A stretch of DNA of 64,000 nucleotides, from contig CALRTC020000001.1 of NCBI GenBank assembly GCA_943371025.1, positions 310,001 through 374,000 of the forward strand, given 5' to 3'. The translations under genes and the position numbers were made by a program. Position 1 is the first letter of the stretch, and each line of letters opens with the position of its first letter. Below the pieces are notes generated by a model, which was given only the letters and a program-made list of their open reading frames with translations, made no database searches and was not told the origin of the DNA. Below, piece by piece: positions 53,759-60,951 of the stretch. The stretch comes from Niveispirillum sp943371025. GTDB taxonomy: Bacteria > Pseudomonadota > Alphaproteobacteria > Azospirillales > Azospirillaceae.

Positions 53759-54172
53759 ATGTCGCACGGCCCTGACCGCATCCCCGGCTTTGAAAAGCTG
53801 AATGTCCTTCTGGTGGAGGATAATGCCTTCGCCCAACGGCTGGCGCGACAGGTGCTGGCCCAGCTTGGCGTGCAGAATGTCACCATCGTCAAGGATGGTC
53901 AGGCGGCCATCGATACGCTGGAGGACGCGGATTTCCAGTGCGATCTGATCATATCGGACTGGAACATGCCCAATGTCACCGGGCTGCAGCTGCTTCAGCA
54001 TGTCCGCAAGACCTGGGACAAGATGCCGTTCCTGATGCTGACCGGCAACCAGACGGCCGAGTTCGTGCAGCAGGCGCGCGCCAACCGCGTCGATGCCTAT
54101 GTCATCAAGCCCTTCTCGCCGATGCAGCTTCGGCAGAAGATATGTGCCATCTTCAATATCAAGGCCGGCTGA
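53759..54172 (+). CDS. CheY-like single-domain response regulator
   Basis: 137 residues: a receiver domain with acidic pocket VEDN (19-22), phospho-acceptor Asp67 (IISDWNMPN), a Thr (LMLTGNQ) and the conserved Lys in YVIKPF. There is no output domain, so it acts by protein binding, in chemotaxis-like or phosphorelay fashion. It lies 102 bases after the hybrid kinase in the same direction and probably receives its phosphate. Start taken at ATG 53759. Confidence 0.9.
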   Translation: MSHGPDRIPGFEKLNVLLVEDNAFAQRLARQVLAQLGVQNVTIVKDGQAAIDTLEDADFQCDLIISDWNMPNVTGLQLLQHVRKTWDKMPFLMLTGNQTAEFVQQARANRVDAYVIKPFSPMQLRQKICAIFNIKAG

Positions 54173-54281
54173 CCCCTGCCGAATGGGGCTGACAGCGCGG
54201 CAGGATGATCTATCCTTGTCAGGCGGCCGGAAAACAGGCTCATACTTGTCTATACAACATATGGCCGGGGAGGTACCAAGG

Positions 54282-55085
54282 ATGTCAGGACGCAGGCAGG
54301 TTGCGGGATGGGTTGCCGGGTTGGTCCTGGGGCTGGCTTGGGTGCAGTCCGCGGCGGCGCTGGAGATGGTGGGGCTGAACGAGCGCAACGAGTTGCTGCT
54401 GTTCAGCGACAAGGCGCCGGGCAAGGCGAAAACCGTGCCCGTGTCGGGCGTGCGGGGGAAGCTGCTGGCCCTGGACGTGCGGCCGTCCAATGGCAAGCTG
54501 TATGGCGTGGCGACGGACAATGTGATCTATGTGATTGATCCGGCGACGGGGATGGCGACGGTTGCGGCCACGCTGTCGGTGCCGCTGGCGGCCATCGACC
54601 ATATCGTCGCCGATTTCAATCCGCAGGCGGACCGTCTGCGGGTCATGGCGTCGAACGGCCAGAACCTGCGCGTCAATGTCGAGACAGGTCAGGCGGCGGT
54701 GGACAAGCCGCTGTCCTATCATCCCAAGGAAAAGGTCAGCGCCGGCAAGACGCCCGGCATCTATGCCGGCGCCTACATCAATTCCTATGCGGGGGCCACA
54801 CAGACGCAGCTGTTCGATGTGGACAGCCTGGCCGGTACCTATGTCGCCCAGGATCCGCCCAATGACGGCCTGCTGCGCACCGTTGGCCCCCTGGGCCTGA
54901 CGGCAGGCACCATCGTGGAAGGGATCGATATTTTCACCGATGCCGATGACGAATATCACGGCCGTGCGGTGGCCGGTGGTGTCCTGTACGATCTGAATGT
55001 GCAGCGCGGCGGCATGCGGCGCATGGGGCGGATTGGCGACGGTGGTCCGGTGATCGACATCGCCATCCTGGACAAGCAGCATTGA
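54282..55085 (+). CDS. DUF4394 domain-containing secreted protein
   Basis: 267 residues. A signal peptide (cleavage near SAAA) precedes a DUF4394 beta-propeller-like domain with its typical phrases: LLALDVRPSNGKLYGVATDN, HIVADFNPQADRLRVMASNG and QLFDVDSLAGTYVAQDPPND. The function of DUF4394 proteins is unknown. GGGGAGG sits 8 bases before ATG 54282. The 17-base gap to the cupredoxin gene implies co-transcription and hence a possible periplasmic copper or redox connection. Confidence 0.88.
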   Translation: MSGRRQVAGWVAGLVLGLAWVQSAAALEMVGLNERNELLLFSDKAPGKAKTVPVSGVRGKLLALDVRPSNGKLYGVATDNVIYVIDPATGMATVAATLSVPLAAIDHIVADFNPQADRLRVMASNGQNLRVNVETGQAAVDKPLSYHPKEKVSAGKTPGIYAGAYINSYAGATQTQLFDVDSLAGTYVAQDPPNDGLLRTVGPLGLTAGTIVEGIDIFTDADDEYHGRAVAGGVLYDLNVQRGGMRRMGRIGDGGPVIDIAILDKQH

Positions 55086-55102
55086 CGGGGCGGGTGACGG
55101 AT

Positions 55103-55438
55103 ATGAAGCGGGTGTCGATGGGGCGGGCGGCCATTCCCGGGGTGGCGTTGCTGTTGCTGGCGGGGTCCGTCGGGGCGCAGGGGCCTATCATCATCGCCCA
55201 GCGCGACATTGCCTTCGCCCCGCGCAAGGTGGTGATCCACGCAGGTGATGAGGTGCTGTTCCGCAACGAGGACCCGTTCGGCCACAATGTCTATTCGCCC
55301 AGCATGGGCGGGGTGTTCGATATCGGCCTGCAGGACCCGTTCGGGGAAACGCCCGTCCGCTTCACCCAGACCGGCGAATATATCATCCAGTGCCGAATCC
55401 ATCCCAAGATGCGGGCGACGGTGGTGGTCGAGCCCTGA
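55103..55438 (+). CDS. Plastocyanin/azurin-like cupredoxin
   Basis: 111 residues with a signal peptide (about 1-26). The type 1 copper ligands are visible: His61 (GHNVYSP), Cys97, His100 and Met103 (CRIHPKM). It is a small periplasmic electron carrier or copper protein. It follows the DUF4394 gene by 17 bases. The ATG at 55103 begins the signal peptide; an upstream in-frame start at 55082 overlaps the preceding gene and is less likely. Confidence 0.9.
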   Translation: MKRVSMGRAAIPGVALLLLAGSVGAQGPIIIAQRDIAFAPRKVVIHAGDEVLFRNEDPFGHNVYSPSMGGVFDIGLQDPFGETPVRFTQTGEYIIQCRIHPKMRATVVVEP

Positions 55439-55442
55439 CGTC

Positions 55443-55595
55443 TGATACCAAGAGCCATGGAGCATGACTCTTGGTATGTACATTTTCCCTCAAACGCCGG
55501 GCGCTGCCTCCGGCAGCTTGGCTTGCGCAGGCGCGTGCCTGCGGGCCGGCAGTCGCCGGCCACCAAGGGTCATATCCCATGCCCCTTGGTATGAC
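55443..55595 (-). repeat. Structured dispersed repeat, family E copy 7
   Basis: Begins TGATACCAAG and ends CTTGGTATGA, inverted termini matching at 9 of 10 positions. 5' hairpin ATACCAAGAGCCATG (55445-55478) with one mismatch that is G:U on the minus strand, core CCCTCAAACGCCGGG, stem GCTGCC-tcc-GGCAGC, stem GCAGGC/GCCTGC, stem GGCCGGC/GCCGGCC, 3' hairpin ACCAAGGG.../CCCTTGGT. It lies between the convergent cupredoxin and EamA genes. Confidence 0.85.
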
Positions 55596-55596
55596 C

Positions 55597-56472
55597 TCAG
55601 GCCGCCATCGCCACCCGCCGCCGCAATGGCAGGATGGTGATGACGATGCCGGCGAACAGCAGCGCCATGCCGGCCAGCCGCGTGGGGCTGAAGCTTTCCC
55701 CGAAGGCCAGATGGGCGGCCACTGTGCCCGTCACCGGCACCAGCAGGGAGAAGGGGGCGACCAGGCTGGCCTTGTAGTTGCGCAGGAGGAAGCCCCAGAT
55801 GCCGAAGGCGACCAGCGTCGACAGCAGCACGATGTAAAGCAGCGCCACACCGGACACCCAGGAGAAGCCCGTCAGGGCGCCCCAGACCCGCTGCGGACCT
55901 TCCAGCCACAAGGACAGGGCGAAGGCCGGCAGCGGCGGCACCGTGGACAGCCAGACCATCAGCGGCAGGGTGGGGGTGGGCGGCAGGCGGCGCATCAGCA
56001 CATTGCCCATGGCCCAGCTGAACGCCGCCAGGATGGTGAAGCCGAATCCGATCCAGGTGACATCCAGACCGACGGTGGTGGCGGTGACGACCAGCCCCAG
56101 GGCCGCGACACCCGCCCCCGCGATCTGCTGCACGCCGGGGCGTTCGCCCAGCATCAGGCTGGCGATCAGCATGGTCAGGAAGGCCTGGCATTGCAGGACG
56201 ATGGAGGCCAGCCCCGGCGCCATGCCCTGGTCCATGCCCACGAACAGGAAGATGTAATGGCCGGTGAACAGGAAACTGGACACCAGTGCCAGTTGTTTCC
56301 AGCCCAGCCCCGCCGGGCGTGGAATGAACAAGGTGGGCAGGGCCGCCAGGGTGAAGCGCAGGGCCGTCAGCAGGATGGGCGGGAACCCCGTCAAGGCCAG
56401 CTTGATGAAAATGAAATTCACCCCCCAGATGATGGCGACCAGGGCGGCAAGGGCGATATGGGCGGGGCGCAT
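55597..56472 (-). CDS. EamA/DMT family transporter
   Basis: 291 residues with ten predicted helices as two EamA repeats (about 5-135 and 145-285). Motifs are IIWGVNFIFIKLAL in the first helix, LRFTLAALPTLF, and the second-half PVTGTVAAHLAFGESFS. These are drug/metabolite exporters, often of amino acids; the cargo is unknown. It starts at 56472. Family E repeats lie on both sides: copy 7 just past its stop, and copy 8 upstream. Confidence 0.9.
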   Translation of the reverse strand: MRPAHIALAALVAIIWGVNFIFIKLALTGFPPILLTALRFTLAALPTLFIPRPAGLGWKQLALVSSFLFTGHYIFLFVGMDQGMAPGLASIVLQCQAFLTMLIASLMLGERPGVQQIAGAGVAALGLVVTATTVGLDVTWIGFGFTILAAFSWAMGNVLMRRLPPTPTLPLMVWLSTVPPLPAFALSLWLEGPQRVWGALTGFSWVSGVALLYIVLLSTLVAFGIWGFLLRNYKASLVAPFSLLVPVTGTVAAHLAFGESFSPTRLAGMALLFAGIVITILPLRRRVAMAA

Positions 56473-56552
56473 GAACGGTTATCCCTGATGGCACGCCATC
56501 ATGGAGCCACTCGCCATCCCTTGCTGCAACGCAAAACATGTCCGTAGGACAA

Positions 56553-56706
56553 TGATACCAGCGGCTGAAAGTCCCGGCCGATGGTCAGGACTTTCAGCAC
56601 CTCAATCGCCGGCGCCAACATCCGTTAGCTTGGCTTCACGCGGCACATGCCGCGCGGCGGCAGTCGCCGCCATACCATCGGTCATGAATTATGACCGATG
56701 GTATGA
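56553..56706 (-). repeat. Structured dispersed repeat, family E copy 8
   Basis: Begins TGATACCA and ends TGGTATGA. 5' hairpin CTGAAAGTCC/GGACTTTCAG (56564-56597), core CCTCAATCGCCGG, stem GCCAAC-atcc-GTTAGC (C:A mismatch on plus, U:G wobble on minus), stem GCGGCA/TGCCGC, stem GGCGGC/GCCGCC and a perfect 15-bp 3' hairpin (56670-56704). It lies 29 bases past the stop of the leftward XRE gene. Confidence 0.85.
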
Positions 56707-56735
56707 TGCGCCCAGGCAGGTACATTCAACCGGTG

Positions 56736-56996
56736 TCAGCGACGCGGCGTCGGGTAGGGTGAGGGAAACCGGTCACGAATGGCGACAAAGATCGGCAATG
56801 CATCCATGTCCAGGGCACGCAGGATCGTCAGGAATTCCAGCACATCGACACGCCGCTGCCCCGTTTCATAGGCGGAAATGAAGGATTGAGGCTTGCCCAG
56901 ACGCGATGCCAGTTCCTGCTGGGTCACCTGCGCCCGTCGCCTTGCGTCTTCCAGGCATTCCCCCACCAGGGCTTGTTCCTGCGGTGTGATCCACAT
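56736..56996 (-). CDS. XRE family transcriptional regulator
   Basis: 86 residues: a single HTH_3 domain (RRRAQVTQQELASRLGKPQS, recognition helix SFISAYETGQRRV) and a short C-terminal segment. There is no cupin or peptidase effector, so it is a minimal Cro/C1-type repressor. ATG 56996 gives the usual length; an in-frame ATG at 57026 is possible. Direct repeats upstream (57041-57068) may be its own operator. It may also influence the divergent aldehyde dehydrogenase gene, although 500 bases separate them. Confidence 0.85.
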   Translation of the reverse strand: MWITPQEQALVGECLEDARRRAQVTQQELASRLGKPQSFISAYETGQRRVDVLEFLTILRALDMDALPIFVAIRDRFPSPYPTPRR

Positions 56997-57040
56997 TATC
57001 GCGATCCCTGCCTTCATTGTTTCCAAATCTTGCTAAATCG

Positions 57041-57068
57041 AAAAATCCGATATCAAAAAATCCGATAT
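57041..57068 (-). promoter_or_regulatory. Direct-repeat operator candidate upstream of the XRE gene
   Basis: AAAAATCCGATAT occurs twice, at 57041-57053 and 57056-57068, a 15-base period in an AT-rich stretch 44-72 bases before the XRE start. This fits autoregulation by a small HTH repressor; the link is inferred from position. Confidence 0.45.
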
Positions 57069-57500
57069 TTATCAGGGCGCTAAGGGTCGTGGTTGGTGAT
57101 GATTTTATAATTATCAACTAAATGGTCATCGCCGGGGATGGATGCTGTCCGCTGTGACGGGGGGTGGAGAATTTTCTTGCCGATATGCATCCGCCCATCC
57201 TTCAATTATATGACCCATTGTCCGCATCCATGGTGATGGCGAGAGATATATCCAAAAGAATACGGCCCATTTGATCCGTTCAATTTCGATTTCCGGGGGA
57301 AAACATCTTCACCGGCGCTGATTACAGTGCTGATCAGCAGGGCCATTCAAGGTGAATTGTTTTAACATACCTTTATGTGACCTGTCGGCCGGCGCTGGTC
57401 CGGCCCTGCCCCGTTGGGGGGTTGCCGCGGCCCGTGCGGCCGGGCACTCTGGCGGCCAAGGATGGGCGGGTTTCGCCCGCCAGCAAGGGAGTGACCGAAA
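57069..57500. other. Intergenic region upstream of the aldehyde dehydrogenase
   Basis: About 430 bases without a gene. It is AT-rich in the middle and has a perfect 12-bp palindrome TGCTGATCAGCA (57330-57341), a possible operator. GGGAG at the right end is the ribosome-binding site of the dehydrogenase. No confident promoter could be assigned. Confidence 0.45.
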
Positions 57501-58997
57501 ATGGACACCATTTCCGCCATCGACTGGCTGGACCGCGCCAAGCGGCTGGATTTCCGCACCCAGGCCTTTATTGACGGTGCCTTTGTGCCTGCGGCCAGCG
57601 GCAAGCGCTTCGACTGTATCAGCCCGCGCGACGGAAAGGTGCTGACCCAGGTCGCCGAATGCGATGGCGAGGATGTGAACCGGGCCGTCGCGGCCGCGCG
57701 GCGCGCCTTCGAGTCCGGTATCTGGCGCGACAAGCACCCGCGTACCCGCAAGGCCGTGCTGTTGAAGCTGGCGCGTCTGATCGAGGAGAATGCCGACGAA
57801 CTGGCCCTGCTGGAAACGCTGGACATGGGCAAGCCCATCCGCGACAGCCGGTCCATCGACATTCCGCTGTCGGCGCGCTGTGTGCAGTATTACGCCGAAG
57901 CCATCGACAAGCTGTATGATCAGGTGGGCCCCAGCGGGCCCGAGGCCATGTCGCTGATCCTGCGGGAGCCGCTGGGCGTCATCGGCGTTGTCGTGCCCTG
58001 GAATTTCCCGCTGATGATGGCGGTATGGAAAGTGGCGCCAGCCCTGGCCACCGGCAATTCCGTGGTGCTGAAGCCGGCCGAGCAATCGCCGCTGACGGCC
58101 CTGCGCCTGGCCGAACTGGCGGCGGAAGCGGGCGTGCCGGCCGGCGTGCTGAATGTCGTGCCCGGATTCGGGGAGACGGCGGGACAGGCCATCGGCCGTC
58201 ACATGGATGTGGACATGCTGGCCTTCACCGGCTCCACCGAGGTTGGCAAATATTTCATGCGCTATTCTGGTGAAAGCAACCTGAAGCGCGTGTCCCTGGA
58301 ATGCGGCGGCAAGACCCCGCACATCATCATGCCCGACGCGGCCAATCTGGAGAAGGCCGCGGCCAATGCGGCCGGCGGCATCTTCTTCAACCAGGGGGAG
58401 GTGTGCAACGCCGGCTCCCGACTGCTGGTGCATGAGAGCATCAAGGACGAGTTCCTGGAGCGCGTCATCCACCATGCCAAGGGCTGGCAGCCCGGCGATC
58501 CGCTGGACCCCGCCACCAATATGGGCGCCATGGTCGATGCCCGCCAGCATGAGCGGGTGCTGGGCTATATCGAGAAGGGCAAGGAAGAAGGCGCGTGCCT
58601 GCGCATCGGCGGCAGTGCGGCGCGGACAGAGACCGGCGGCTATTACATCGAGCCGACCCTGTTCGATGGCGTGGACAGTGCCATGACCATTGCGCGGGAG
58701 GAGATTTTCGGCCCCGTCCTGTCGACCATCAGTTTCAAGACGACGGAAGAAGCCTTCAAGATCGCCAATGACACGATCTATGGCCTGGCGTCGGCCATCT
58801 GGACGCGCGACATCTCCACCGCCATGAAGGCGGCACGCACCATCAAGGCCGGGTCGGTCTGGATCAACTGCTTCGACGCAGGCGACATCACCACGCCGTT
58901 CGGCGGGTTCAAGCAATCCGGCTTCGGCCGCGACAAGAGCCTGCATGCGCTGGAGAAGTATACGGACTTGAAAAGCGTGTGGATCGATCTTTCATAA
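57501..58997 (+). CDS. Aldehyde dehydrogenase, PuuC-like
   Basis: 498 residues. Cofactor and catalytic motifs are VVPWNFPLMM, FTGSTEVGK, catalytic base Glu267 (LECGGKTP) and nucleophile Cys302 (GEVCNAGSR). The overall pattern resembles PuuC, the gamma-glutamyl-gamma-aminobutyraldehyde dehydrogenase, and similar NAD(P)-dependent enzymes of polyamine or amino-aldehyde oxidation. The start is set by GGGAG upstream of ATG 57501. It is monocistronic, followed by the ClpP paralogue 95 bases away. Confidence 0.9.
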   Translation: MDTISAIDWLDRAKRLDFRTQAFIDGAFVPAASGKRFDCISPRDGKVLTQVAECDGEDVNRAVAAARRAFESGIWRDKHPRTRKAVLLKLARLIEENADELALLETLDMGKPIRDSRSIDIPLSARCVQYYAEAIDKLYDQVGPSGPEAMSLILREPLGVIGVVVPWNFPLMMAVWKVAPALATGNSVVLKPAEQSPLTALRLAELAAEAGVPAGVLNVVPGFGETAGQAIGRHMDVDMLAFTGSTEVGKYFMRYSGESNLKRVSLECGGKTPHIIMPDAANLEKAAANAAGGIFFNQGEVCNAGSRLLVHESIKDEFLERVIHHAKGWQPGDPLDPATNMGAMVDARQHERVLGYIEKGKEEGACLRIGGSAARTETGGYYIEPTLFDGVDSAMTIAREEIFGPVLSTISFKTTEEAFKIANDTIYGLASAIWTRDISTAMKAARTIKAGSVWINCFDAGDITTPFGGFKQSGFGRDKSLHALEKYTDLKSVWIDLS

Positions 58998-59092
58998 GGA
59001 GGGGGACGCGGTTCGCGCCAATGATGGGTTGAACCGCGCCCGATTTCCCGCTAGGTCAAAGCTGAGCTAATTCCAGAACCAGGAGTGCCGCC

Positions 59093-59707
59093 TTGCTCGT
59101 CAACCCCTTGCGTCTCGAAGACGAAAAGCCGGAATCCGATGCCCAGGAGGACAAGGCCAAGATGCCCCCCTCCATCGCGCAGAACCTGTTCAAGGCCCGC
59201 ACCATCCTGTTGTTCGGTGAGATCAACCAGAAGGTGGCGCAGTCCGTGACCGCCCAGCTTCTGGGGCTGGCCGCCGAAAATGACGATCCGATCAAGCTGA
59301 TCATCAATTCGCCGGGCGGGCACGTCGAATCCGGCGACACGATCCACGACATGATCCGCTTCGTGAAGCCGCGCGTCATGATCCTTGGCACGGGCTGGGT
59401 GGCGTCGGCCGGCGCGCATATCTTCCTGGGTGCGGCCAAGCAGAATCGCTTCTGCCTGCCCAACACCCGCTTCATGATCCACCAGCCCGCGGGCGGTGTG
59501 GGTGGCCCTGCCACCGACATTGCCATCGAGGCCAAGGAGATCATCAAGATGCGCAAGCGCATCAATGAAGAGATCGCCAAGGAGACCGGCCAGACCTATG
59601 AGCGGGTGGCCGTCGATACCGACCGCAATTTCTGGATGTCGGCGGAAGAGGCCAAGGAATACGGGCTCGTCAGCCACATCATCGAAGGGTACGACGCCTT
59701 CAAGTAA
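59093..59707 (+). CDS. ClpP-family serine protease paralogue
   Basis: 204 residues of the ClpP fold. The nucleophile Ser105 is in GWVASAGAHI, His130 in RFMIHQPAGG, and the Asp comes from the VDTDRNFW segment (175-177). Motif INSPGGHVESG precedes the active site. It differs from housekeeping ClpP in the nucleophile context and has a charged N-terminal extension of about 23 residues, so it looks like the accessory ClpP seen in alphaproteobacteria. No Clp ATPase is adjacent. The start is TTG 59093 with AGGAG 8 bases upstream. Confidence 0.88.
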   Translation: MLVNPLRLEDEKPESDAQEDKAKMPPSIAQNLFKARTILLFGEINQKVAQSVTAQLLGLAAENDDPIKLIINSPGGHVESGDTIHDMIRFVKPRVMILGTGWVASAGAHIFLGAAKQNRFCLPNTRFMIHQPAGGVGGPATDIAIEAKEIIKMRKRINEEIAKETGQTYERVAVDTDRNFWMSAEEAKEYGLVSHIIEGYDAFK

Positions 59708-59726
59708 GCGGTTGTTATACAAAACG

Positions 59727-59765
59727 AAAGGGTCGGTCGTTCAGCGTGACCGGCCCTTTTTTGTT
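59727..59765 (+). terminator. Terminator of the ClpP paralogue
   Basis: Stem AAGGGTCGGTC/GACCGGCCCTTT (one wobble) followed by a T run, 20 bases after the stop. Confidence 0.85.
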
Positions 59766-59783
59766 CGTTGCCAAGGCCAGGGA

Positions 59784-60164
59784 TCAAGTGTCGCCGACCT
59801 TGGCCTCCAGCTCGTCCAGGCGCCGTGCCATGGTGCGGACATTGTCGATCAGGAGCTGCACCAGCTGGCGCAGCAGCGGGTCGGCGCCATAGAGGCTTTC
59901 ACGCAGCACGCTGGCCGGCATGCGCATCAGTACCGACTCCACCTCGGCCGAGGCGTGGGCCATGCGCGGCTTGCGGTCGAAGATGGCCATCTCGCCGAAG
60001 ATGCCGCTGGTCTCGACCCGGCCGATGATGGTCGGATGGTCCGGATCGCCGCGCCAGATGCGCACGCGGCCATTTTCCACGACATAAAGACTGTCGCCCG
60101 GATCGCCTTCCTTGAAGATCTGCTCGCCCGGTGCGAAAGTTCGGCGTTCAAAGGCGGCGGACAT
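59784..60164 (-). CDS. Cyclic nucleotide-binding domain protein
   Basis: 126 residues consisting of one cyclic-nucleotide-binding domain: FKEGDPGDSLYVVENGRVRI, the phosphate-binding cassette region GIFGEMAIFDRKPRMA, and a C-terminal helix. There is no DNA-binding domain, so it is not a CRP regulator. It resembles the small stand-alone Crp-like domains of alphaproteobacteria, whose targets are unknown. ATG 60164 is preferred. It is convergent with the ClpP paralogue and divergent from the TetR gene. Confidence 0.88.
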   Translation of the reverse strand: MSAAFERRTFAPGEQIFKEGDPGDSLYVVENGRVRIWRGDPDHPTIIGRVETSGIFGEMAIFDRKPRMAHASAEVESVLMRMPASVLRESLYGADPLLRQLVQLLIDNVRTMARRLDELEAKVGDT

Positions 60165-60247
60165 GCGATCCTCTCTCCCGATGCGTGCCCGCGGCTGGCG
60201 CAGGGCTGCCAAGCTTTACGCCGATTGCCGGGAATTTGCCATGGGGC

Positions 60248-60276
60248 TTGACAATAGTACGACCGTTCGTATTATT
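60248..60276 (+). promoter_or_regulatory. Promoter and operator of the TetR gene
   Basis: TTGACA (60248-60253), a 16-base spacer and TATTAT (60270-60275) form a strong sigma-70 promoter. The spacer is filled by an imperfect palindrome (AATAGTACGACCGTTCGTATTATT, given here in two parts: AATAGTACGACC, GTTCGTATTATT), typical of a TetR operator. The predicted transcript start, about 60282, is one base from the ATG at 60283, so the mRNA would be leaderless. Confidence 0.75.
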
Positions 60277-60282
60277 TGACCC

Positions 60283-60873
60283 ATGAGCAAAGGTGAACGC
60301 ACACGAGCCGCCATCCTGGACCAGGCGCTGGCCATGACCAGCACCGACGGGCTGACCGGGCTGACCATCGGGACACTGGCCGACAAGCTGGGCATGTCGA
60401 AAAGCGGGCTGTTCGCGCATTTCGGCAGCAAGGAACAGCTTCAGGCGGCGGTGCTGGACCGCGCGGCGGAATTGTTCGCCGACACGGTGGTCCGTCCCGC
60501 CCTGGCCGCCCCGCGCGGGCTGCCGCGTGTGCTGGCCCTGTTCGAGAATTGGATTTCCTGGACGCGGGACCCGGTGTTGCCCGGTGGCTGCCCCATCCAG
60601 GCCGCGTCGATCGAGTTTGATGACCGTCCCGGCCCGCTGCGCGACCTGATCGTCAAGCAGCAGGAGGAGATGCGCCGGGTCGTCGTGGGTGCCGTCCGCC
60701 GCGCGGTGGAAGAAGGGCATCTGCGTGCCGACCTGGATGTGGAACAGTTCGCGTTCGAGGGAATTTCGCTGTGTTACGGTTTCGCCCAGATCTATCGCCT
60801 GTCGAAGAATCCGAAGGCGGAAGGGTGGGCGCGGTCCGCGGTGCGGGATCTGATTCAGCGCGCACGGGTTTGA
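60283..60873 (+). CDS. TetR family transcriptional regulator
   Basis: 196 residues. The N-terminal HTH (TIGTLADKLGMSKSGLFAHF) and the helical ligand domain (with LPGGCPIQAASIEFDDRPGP, a segment seen in YcdC-like and AcrR-like members) are clear. It likely represses itself through the palindrome over its promoter and perhaps the downstream hydrolase. There is no ribosome-binding site before ATG 60283. The hydrolase follows in the same direction after 78 bases. Confidence 0.92.
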   Translation: MSKGERTRAAILDQALAMTSTDGLTGLTIGTLADKLGMSKSGLFAHFGSKEQLQAAVLDRAAELFADTVVRPALAAPRGLPRVLALFENWISWTRDPVLPGGCPIQAASIEFDDRPGPLRDLIVKQQEEMRRVVVGAVRRAVEEGHLRADLDVEQFAFEGISLCYGFAQIYRLSKNPKAEGWARSAVRDLIQRARV

Positions 60874-60951
60874 CCGGTTTGCAGGTTTCAACAGTTCGAC
60901 CATCATCGCGGCACCGCCCGGCTGGACGATGCCCCATCGGGGGAGAGGCAA

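Noticed and set aside
8502..56706. Family E copies as a CRISPR array
   Set aside because: Copies are scattered tens of kilobases apart, structured, and have no regular spacers or cas genes.
56736..56996. The XRE protein as PuuR, regulator of putrescine use
   Set aside because: It has only the HTH domain and lacks the cupin sensor domain of PuuR.
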